Shown here: positions 14,003-19,242 of the stretch, piece after piece
Layout: each line of letters starts with the position of its first letter
How positions within the stretch are numbered: position 1 is the first letter of the stretch
Assembly (NCBI GenBank): GCA_028288315.1
Contig: JAQBNY010000032.1
Coordinates: 1 to 19,242, forward strand
DNA length: 19,242 nucleotides
Direction of reading: 5' to 3'
Source of the DNA: Mucilaginibacter sp.
Lineage (GTDB): Bacteria; Bacteroidota; Bacteroidia; Sphingobacteriales; Sphingobacteriaceae
Notes under the pieces: generated by a model
What the model was told of the DNA's origin: nothing
Database searches by the model: none
Seen by the model: only the letters and a program-made list of their open reading frames with translations
Made by a program: the position numbers and the translations under genes

Positions 14003-15611
14003 TTAATAAGGCTTTTAAACTTTCCAATGTATCAGCTTCTTCCTTGGGCTTATCATGCCGCCAGCGCAATATACGCGGAAAACGTAAAGCAATGCCAGAT
14101 TTATGCCTGGTTGATTTATTAATACCTTCAAACCCTATCTCAAAAACCAACTCGGGTTTTACGGTGCGCACCGGGCCAAATTTTTCGAGGGTATTACGTT
14201 TTATAAAATAATCAACCTTGTTAATTTCCTGATCGGTAAGGCCGGAGTAGGCCTTTGCAAAAGGCACCAATTTATCGCCGTCCCATACAGCAAAGGTATA
14301 ATCAGTATACAAATCGGCACGGCGGCCATGACCTTTTTGGGCATATATCATTACCGCATCAACAGAGAGTGGATCTATCTTCCACTTCCACCAGTCACCA
14401 CGCCTGCGGCCTACCTGGTACATTGCGCTCTTGCGTTTCAGCATAATACCTTCAGCTATCATAGCGCGTGATTGTTCCCGTTGTACTTCCAGCTCTTCCC
14501 AGGTATTAAAATTAATGAGCGATGAAATACGAAATATCTCCGGAAACGATGTTTGCTGCTGCAATTCTTCCAATATTACCCGGCGTTCTGATTGTGTTTT
14601 GTAGCGAATATCCTCACCCTTGTACTCTAAGCAATCATAAGCAATTGCCGCAACTGGGCTATCAGTCAGTATCTTTTTGCTCAAATTTTTGCGCCCTATA
14701 CGGGTTTGCAGCACACTAAAAGCCATAGGCAATCCATTTTGAAAGCTCAGTACCTCGCCATCTAAAACCGTTCCATCCGGCAGGGCATTTAAAAAAGGGT
14801 GCAGCTCGGGGAATTTTTCAGTGGCCAAATCTTCGCCACGGCTCCATATAAATATTTGGCCGCCGCGTTTAATCATTTGGGCACGTATACCGTCCCATTT
14901 CCATTCGGCCTGCCATTCCTCCGGCGGCCCTAAGGCTGCACTAATTTCTTCAGCGTTCTTTCTTTTTTCAGATGTTTCCTGTATAGGATATGCTAAAAAG
15001 AAAGGATATGGCCTTGATATATTATCTGCCGCGTTTTGTTCCTGAATGAGTTGGTCATAAGTATAATCCTCGGGCATCCAGCCACCCATTATGCGGTGAG
15101 TAAGAGTAGGGGCATCAATACCGGTAATATCTGCCAACGCTTTTATCACTAGGTTTTGTGATACACCTACCCTGAAACTGCCGGTAAGCAGCTTATTAAA
15201 TACAAAGCGCTCCTGCCTATCCAGCATCGCCCATGAATCCATTAGCCATAACTTACGTTCCTCTTCGGTTTTAGCGCCTTGTTGGTTTATCTCGGCAATC
15301 CATTCGGTTAATGTTTTGCTGCTACTGTTGGGGTTCTCGGGCATTAATAGTGACATGGTTTCGGCCAGATCTCCCACAACATGGTAACTTTCTTCAAATA
15401 GCCATGCAGGTATGTTTGATGCTTCAATTGCATAGTTTCTTATTAAGGTAGAGTTTATAGGCCTTTTAGGCCGCCTGCCGGTGAACAGCGCCAGCATGTG
15501 CATTTTATCTGTATCAGGTACTTTTATAAAATAATCTTTCAAAACCTTAACCTTTTCGTTGGTTTTATTGGTCTCATCAAGCGAGAGGAAAAGCTGGGCA
15601 AATGCTTTCAC
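13995..15611 (-). CDS. ATP-dependent DNA ligase, bacterial exonuclease-associated type
   Basis: Joins nicks or breaks in DNA using ATP; belongs to the ligase class encoded next to an MBL exonuclease (the LigEXO arrangement, TIGR04120-like by recollection). The 538 residues have an N-terminal DNA-binding domain (about 1-200), then the adenylation motif WKWDGIRAQ with active-site Lys238, WSRGEDLATEKFPEL (motif Ia-like), DGTVLDGEV (motif III region), EGIMLKRKSAMYQVGRRRGDWWKWK (motifs IV-V), and an OB domain with ELVFEIGFEGI and SGIALRFPRILRWRHDK near the end. The start is GTG at 15611, overlapping the exonuclease stop as GTGA; MKAFAQLF fits the family N-terminus. The downstream DUF1835 gene overlaps it by 8 bp. 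The helicase and phosphoesterase often found with this pair are absent from the window. Confidence 0.94.
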   Translation of the reverse strand: MKAFAQLFLSLDETNKTNEKVKVLKDYFIKVPDTDKMHMLALFTGRRPKRPINSTLIRNYAIEASNIPAWLFEESYHVVGDLAETMSLLMPENPNSSSKTLTEWIAEINQQGAKTEEERKLWLMDSWAMLDRQERFVFNKLLTGSFRVGVSQNLVIKALADITGIDAPTLTHRIMGGWMPEDYTYDQLIQEQNAADNISRPYPFFLAYPIQETSEKRKNAEEISAALGPPEEWQAEWKWDGIRAQMIKRGGQIFIWSRGEDLATEKFPELHPFLNALPDGTVLDGEVLSFQNGLPMAFSVLQTRIGRKNLSKKILTDSPVAAIAYDCLEYKGEDIRYKTQSERRVILEELQQQTSFPEIFRISSLINFNTWEELEVQREQSRAMIAEGIMLKRKSAMYQVGRRRGDWWKWKIDPLSVDAVMIYAQKGHGRRADLYTDYTFAVWDGDKLVPFAKAYSGLTDQEINKVDYFIKRNTLEKFGPVRTVKPELVFEIGFEGINKSTRHKSGIALRFPRILRWRHDKPKEEADTLESLKALLNE

Positions 15612-16720
15612 TTGGCAGTACCTCCAGCCTCACCTAAATCCTCTCCAAAGGAGAGGGCTTTATAAGTTTTTTCGTTTTTCTCTTCATCATTTAGCTCCAT
15701 CTCCTCTGGAGAGGGCTGGGGTGAGGCTTCTTCTTCCTCTCCGCCATAAAGTGTATGCACTTCATGCGCATCAAATCCTATCTCGTTTAAGTACCTGGCG
15801 AATGATGCAGTGTATCCGTGAGTAAGATAAACTTTTTCGCAGCCTGTGGCATCAATAGCACTAATTAGCCCGTCCCAATCGGCGTGGTCAGACATGACAA
15901 AACCCCTATCGGCAGCTCGGCGGCGTTTGGCACCACGCAAAGCCATCCATCCACTGCAATAGCCAAAACTATAGGGGTGGAACTTTCGCATCCACGGCGT
16001 ACCTACAGACGAGGGGGGCGCAAGGATCAATCCCTTATGCACTTCTTCTTTTGATGTTTCAGAAGTTATTCTTTCTGTTGGGTTCAATATTACTCCGTTA
16101 CGGCGCAGGGCTTCATTTGTGTTCTCAATAACACCATGCGTATAAACCTTACCATTATCCAGATCAAGGTTTTGGAGGATACGCTGTGCCTTACCCAACG
16201 AATAGCCAACGAGTACCGTGGCAACCCCATGATGAAGATTGGTGCGCCACCAATTATTCACATCTGCAAAGATTTGAGCCTGTGGTTTCCATGAATATAC
16301 CGGCATCCCAAAGGTACATTCAGATATAAAGTGATGGCACTTAACAGGCTCAAATGGAGTAGATATGCCATCATCTTCTGTTTTATAATCGCCGGATATT
16401 ACCCAAACCTCGCCCTGGTATTCTACCCGTATTTGTGCCGAGCCAATAACATGCCCTGCGGGGAACATGGATATCTGTACGCCATGCTTTATTATCTTTT
16501 CACCATACTCAATTGTGCGTAAATTAATGTCGCCCAGGCGATAAAGTAAAACCTCTCTTGATAAATGATGAGCCAGGTAATGCTTGTGTCCAAAATAGGC
16601 ATGGTCTGCATGGGCGTGAGTAATTATGGCATCGTCCACCGGTTTCCAGGGATCGATATAAAATTCTCCTTTTTCACAGTATATTCCCCTGTCGGTAAAT
16701 TCAAGCAGTGGTTTGGCCAT
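15608..16720 (-). CDS. ligase-associated MBL-fold DNA exonuclease
   Basis: Metallo-beta-lactamase/beta-CASP nuclease of the ligase-associated exonuclease family (TIGR04122-like by recollection), expected to trim DNA ends before ligation. The 370 residues show LLEFTDRGIYCEKGEFYIDPWKP in the first 27 positions, the metal motif HAHADH (35-40), PAGHVIGSAQI, VWVISGDYKTEDDG, SECTFGMP, VLVGYSLGKAQRI, GYCSGWMALRGAKRRRAADRGFVMSDHADW and VYLTHGYTASFARYL. I prefer ATG 16720 over 16747, because the family starts just before LLEFTD; the choice is not certain. The C-terminal tail after LYGGEEEE (about 38 residues, with ASPQPSPEE) is encoded by a palindromic repeat element and is unlikely to be part of the catalytic fold. 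Its stop overlaps the ligase GTG, so the two are translated in a coupled way. Confidence 0.93.
   Translation of the reverse strand: MAKPLLEFTDRGIYCEKGEFYIDPWKPVDDAIITHAHADHAYFGHKHYLAHHLSREVLLYRLGDINLRTIEYGEKIIKHGVQISMFPAGHVIGSAQIRVEYQGEVWVISGDYKTEDDGISTPFEPVKCHHFISECTFGMPVYSWKPQAQIFADVNNWWRTNLHHGVATVLVGYSLGKAQRILQNLDLDNGKVYTHGVIENTNEALRRNGVILNPTERITSETSKEEVHKGLILAPPSSVGTPWMRKFHPYSFGYCSGWMALRGAKRRRAADRGFVMSDHADWDGLISAIDATGCEKVYLTHGYTASFARYLNEIGFDAHEVHTLYGGEEEEASPQPSPEEMELNDEEKNEKTYKALSFGEDLGEAGGTAK
15627..15727. repeat. 101-bp palindromic interspersed repeat forming the exonuclease tail
   Basis: Two 31-nt arms, 15627-15657 (GCCTCACCTAAATCCTCTCC, then AAAGGAGAGGG) and 15697-15727, are inverted copies matching at 25 of 31 positions. 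Each arm is itself hairpin-forming (CCTCTCC-AAA-GGAGAGG at 15640-15656). A 39-nt AT-rich centre lies between. The whole element is in frame with the exonuclease gene. It recalls GC-rich palindromic repeats scattered between genes of many Bacteroidota, which show up as ASPQPSPE peptides in over-called ORFs (recollection, not checked). Confidence 0.8.
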
Positions 16721-16740
16721 AGTGTAATTATAACCCTTGT

Positions 16741-16770
16741 AAACCATTTTGGTTTTAACCGCTATGGTTA
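16741..16770. promoter_or_regulatory. overlapping AACC/GGTT inverted repeats at the exonuclease operon leader
   Basis: AAACCA-TTT-TGGTTT (16741-16755) is followed directly by TAACC-GCTAT-GGTTA (16756-16770), and GGTT-TT-AACC (16751-16760) bridges them. The half-sites recur at roughly 10-bp spacing just upstream of the preferred start at 16720. They could be an operator or alternative RNA hairpins; the function is unknown. Confidence 0.35.
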
Positions 16771-16870
16771 GGCCCAGGTCAGTAAAAAACCTCTAAAAAT
16801 CTCTAATTTTCTCTGGTTTGCTTTAAAATACAAGCATATTTTGTTGTTTGATCTAAAAATTTCAGGCATA

Positions 16871-16901
16871 AAAAAAAGAGGCGCGATATCCGCGCCTCTT
16901 T
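16871..16901 (-). terminator. rho-independent terminator of the tail-specific protease gene
   Basis: Perfect 11-bp stem AAAGAGGCGCG/CGCGCCTCTTT (16875-16885 and 16891-16901), 5-nt loop, followed on the minus strand by a run of T. It lies 45 nt after the protease stop and isolates it from the exonuclease operon, which therefore needs its own promoter within 16721-16870. Confidence 0.92.
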
Positions 16902-16946
16902 CAAATTTTTGGAACAAGAGAGACAAGATTTTATGTCTCTTAATTT

Positions 16947-19085
16947 TTATTTTTTTATCACACTACTTATTTTATTGTCAAGTGTGATGTAGTCTGTGAG
17001 TATCTGGCCGGCTTCACGTTTCAGGAAATCGAGGTCTTCGCTCTTAGGTTTTGTCTGCCCTTTCTTTAAGGGAGGTAAACCTAATGCAATACGGCGGGCA
17101 TTGTTTTTTTCTAAAGCTGTTTTCTCATCATCATCACGTTTTTGCTTTAGTTGTGCCTCATTCAATGTAATCGTTTTTTCGCTCTCATGTTTTTTCATAT
17201 CAGCAATATCTGCCAATAGGTATTTGTAGCTGTCGCTGTTGCTCATACGCTGATCATGCAGTTTCTTAAGCTCTGGTAATACGGAGGTAAAATCTCCCGC
17301 TTTAGTAAAGTCAGTTTTAGCAATTACGTCATAAGGCATTGCAGAGGGCTCCGTATCTTCACCATATTTATCCAACGGAATAACTGATGGGAACTGAACA
17401 TCTGGGATCACTCCTTTATGCTGGGTTGCACCACCGCTAATACGGTAGAACTTAGCTATTGTTAAGTTAAGCTGGCCAAACTTGTTCTGGCTGCCTGTTG
17501 CAACCGTTTTAGATTTACCTGCAAGTGCAACTAACCGATCTTTTATAGATGGGTTGATAACCTTATCCAGGTCAATGGCGTTTTGTACAGAGCCTTTACC
17601 GTAAGTTTGTGTGCCCAATATTAAACCTCGACCATAATCTTGTATGGCTGCAGAAAATATTTCTGATGCTGAGGCGCTAAACCTATCAACCATAACCGCT
17701 AATGGGCCGTTATAAGCAATAGCAGGGTCTTCATCAGGGTCAACCTCTACCTGGTTGCGTGCATCCCTCACCTGTACAACCGGGCCGGTTTTTATAAATA
17801 AACCTGTTAGCTCAATAGCCTCCATTAATGAACCGCCACCGTTTTCGCGCAGGTCAATTACCACACCATCTACATTCTCACGTTTCAAGGTATCCAGTAT
17901 AAGCCTAACATCACGTGTTGTGCTTTTATAGTTAGGGTTACCGGCTTTATAATCATTAAAATCGAGGTAAAAAGCAGGGATAGAAATAACACCTACCTTA
18001 ACTACCTTGCCGTTGTTATTATAAGTACGGATCTCTTTTTTGGCAGATATATCTTTCAAGATAATTTTATCGCGTACCAGTTCAATGGTTCTTACTTTGC
18101 CTGTGGCGGTAATGCCTTTTGGCAATAATTGCAGGCGTACTAATGTTCCTTTAGCACCACGTATAAGGGCTATGGCGTTTTCAAGTCTCCAACCTACTAC
18201 ATCCTGGAAAGCACCTGTTTTACCTTGTGCAACACCAATTATACGGTCATCAACGCTTACCAGCTTGCTTTTATCGGCAGGGCCGCCCGGTACAATTGTT
18301 TTTATAGTAACATATTCGTTCTCTGACATTAGGGTAGCACCGATGCCTTCTAAAGAGCGCGACATATCAATATTAAAATTGGCCGCGTTTGATGGGTTAA
18401 AGTAATTAGTATGCGGGTCTATTGCTTCTGTAAAAGCATCCATAAACGCCTGGAATACATCCTGGCTTGAAAGCTTGTTTGACTGTGACAATATGTTTGT
18501 ATAACGTTTTTTTAAGGTCTCTTTGTTAGCCGCTAATGTTTTACCGGTTAGCTGCAGATTTAGCAGATCATACTTTACACGTTTTGCCCAAAGCTGGTGA
18601 ATTTCATTCTCTGATGCCGCGAAAGGCAGGCTATCGCGATCATAAGTAAAGACTTCGTTTTTAGTAAAATCAAAATCCTTGCTTAACTGCGCAATAGAAA
18701 AGTTCACATATTCGGTATACCTTTTTTGGAATACGTTGAATATGTAAAATGCATTATCAAGGTTACCCGCTTTAATGTCATCATCTAAAACGGTTTTGTA
18801 TTTGTCAAAATCCTTAACATCGCTTGCTAAAAAATAGCTGTGATTTTCGTCCAGCTTTTTCAGGTAATGATCATATATAATTCCTGATATAGAATCATTC
18901 AAAGGAACTTTTTTATAATTATAGTTTGTGACCAAATTTGCAACCTGCCTGCAAACTACACTTTGCTGTTCATCGGGCTGCAAATCATTTGGCCCTGCTT
19001 TTTTGTCATGTGTGGGTTTTGTTGGCGATGCATTACACGCCAGCGCGGCGGCTAATACCACCACTAAATATAATTTCTTAAACAT
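16947..19085 (-). CDS. carboxy-terminal processing (tail-specific) protease, Prc/CtpA type, S41 family
   Basis: Periplasmic serine protease that degrades or trims proteins from the C-terminus. The 712 residues from ATG 19085 begin with an export signal, MFKKLYLVVVLAAALACNAS; the Cys after LAAALA may be a lipidation site, although the lipobox order is atypical. An N-terminal helical domain follows (about 40-230, with HSYFLASDVKDF), then a PDZ domain (about 240-330, with GIGATLMSENEYVTIKTIVP and PGGPADKSKL) and an S41 catalytic domain with VVIDLRENGGGSL, RFSASASEIFSAAIQDYG and QTYGKGSVQN. By spacing with E. coli Prc (Ser452/Lys477) the catalytic pair is Ser472 and Lys497. A C-terminal DUF3340-like helical region (about 600-700) is rich in Lys and Glu. 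The frame extends 14 codons upstream to 19127, but the signal peptide places the start at 19085. It is monocistronic, flanked by terminators on both sides. Confidence 0.94.
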   Translation of the reverse strand: MFKKLYLVVVLAAALACNASPTKPTHDKKAGPNDLQPDEQQSVVCRQVANLVTNYNYKKVPLNDSISGIIYDHYLKKLDENHSYFLASDVKDFDKYKTVLDDDIKAGNLDNAFYIFNVFQKRYTEYVNFSIAQLSKDFDFTKNEVFTYDRDSLPFAASENEIHQLWAKRVKYDLLNLQLTGKTLAANKETLKKRYTNILSQSNKLSSQDVFQAFMDAFTEAIDPHTNYFNPSNAANFNIDMSRSLEGIGATLMSENEYVTIKTIVPGGPADKSKLVSVDDRIIGVAQGKTGAFQDVVGWRLENAIALIRGAKGTLVRLQLLPKGITATGKVRTIELVRDKIILKDISAKKEIRTYNNNGKVVKVGVISIPAFYLDFNDYKAGNPNYKSTTRDVRLILDTLKRENVDGVVIDLRENGGGSLMEAIELTGLFIKTGPVVQVRDARNQVEVDPDEDPAIAYNGPLAVMVDRFSASASEIFSAAIQDYGRGLILGTQTYGKGSVQNAIDLDKVINPSIKDRLVALAGKSKTVATGSQNKFGQLNLTIAKFYRISGGATQHKGVIPDVQFPSVIPLDKYGEDTEPSAMPYDVIAKTDFTKAGDFTSVLPELKKLHDQRMSNSDSYKYLLADIADMKKHESEKTITLNEAQLKQKRDDDEKTALEKNNARRIALGLPPLKKGQTKPKSEDLDFLKREAGQILTDYITLDNKISSVIKK

Positions 19086-19157
19086 ATCTTTTACACTATT
19101 TAGTTCGGAATCTTCGTGATACATCAATACTTGTGCCTGTTTTTAATATTACAATAT

Positions 19158-19186
19158 AAAAAAAGAGACAGCTTAAGAGCCGTCCC
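19158..19186 (-). terminator. rho-independent terminator of a gene beyond the right edge
   Basis: On the minus strand GGGACGGC-TCTTAA-GCTGTCTC forms an 8-bp stem (including two G-U pairs), followed by seven T. It lies 72 nt upstream of the protease start and in the same orientation, so it should end a minus-strand transcript entering from the right. Nothing coding is visible from 19187 to 19242. Confidence 0.75.
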
Positions 19187-19242
19187 GTTATATTATAACT
19201 ATATTTTCAATAACAATATTACAATAATGTTTGGTTTGTTTT

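Noticed and set aside
15627..15727. Transposon or insertion sequence
   Set aside because: There is no transposase frame and no target-site duplication that I can see; only a short palindromic element.

Overview
The window looks like a chromosomal segment of a Bacteroidota bacterium, most likely family Sphingobacteriaceae (Mucilaginibacter or Pedobacter relatives). The evidence is the moderate-to-low GC content, the weakness or absence of Shine-Dalgarno sites, promoter boxes of the TAnnTTTG type, the futalosine menaquinone genes, and the bacterial ligase-exonuclease gene pair. The taxonomic call is inferred from gene content and style, not from a database search. I see no rRNA, tRNA, CRISPR array, insertion sequence or prophage.

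Layout. Positions 1-2876 (+) hold the 3' part of a SNF2-family helicase gene; its reading frame is open to the left edge. Converging on it are two menaquinone genes on the minus strand, mqnD (2904-3755) and mqnB (3838-4509). Divergent from mqnB is a plus-strand run: a 6-pyruvoyl-tetrahydropterin/6-carboxy-tetrahydropterin synthase (4584-5003), folE (5013-5651) and fabD (5731-6618), closed by a strong terminator. A very large multi-pass hybrid sensor-type histidine kinase follows (6688-10422). It converges on a membrane-anchored coiled-coil protein of unknown function (10480-11397, minus). A secreted GHL10/DUF187-type glycoside hydrolase with a C-terminal Fn3-like domain (11653-13206, +) converges on a minus-strand operon read from right to left: MBL-fold ligase-associated exonuclease (15608-16720), ATP-dependent DNA ligase (13995-15611) and a DUF1835-type protein (13343-14002). 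At the right is a Prc/CtpA-type tail-specific protease (16947-19085, minus) with its own terminator, then the terminator of a gene lying beyond the window.

How the genes work together. MqnB and MqnD are two steps of the futalosine pathway to menaquinone. FolE and the PTPS/QueD enzyme are consecutive steps from GTP to pterin or deazapurine products. The exonuclease and ligase are overlapped (GTGA) and form the core of a predicted DNA end-processing/joining module; the helicase and phosphoesterase often found with them are not in the window, and a DUF1835 gene occupies the next slot.

Most interesting points: (i) the DUF1835 gene ends at a TAA followed two codons later by a TGA, after which 39 well-preserved codons continue in the same frame, so this looks like a recently truncated gene or a readthrough site; (ii) short repeat families have entered coding sequence in frame: 7-nt tandem repeats in both mqnD and mqnB, and a 101-bp palindromic element forming the C-terminal tail of the exonuclease; (iii) the pterin synthase has the animal-type Cys-x5-His-Gly-His spacing, not that of E. 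coli QueD; (iv) the histidine kinase may be expressed from a leaderless mRNA whose promoter overlaps the preceding terminator. I did not find a clearly new defence or mobile system here.
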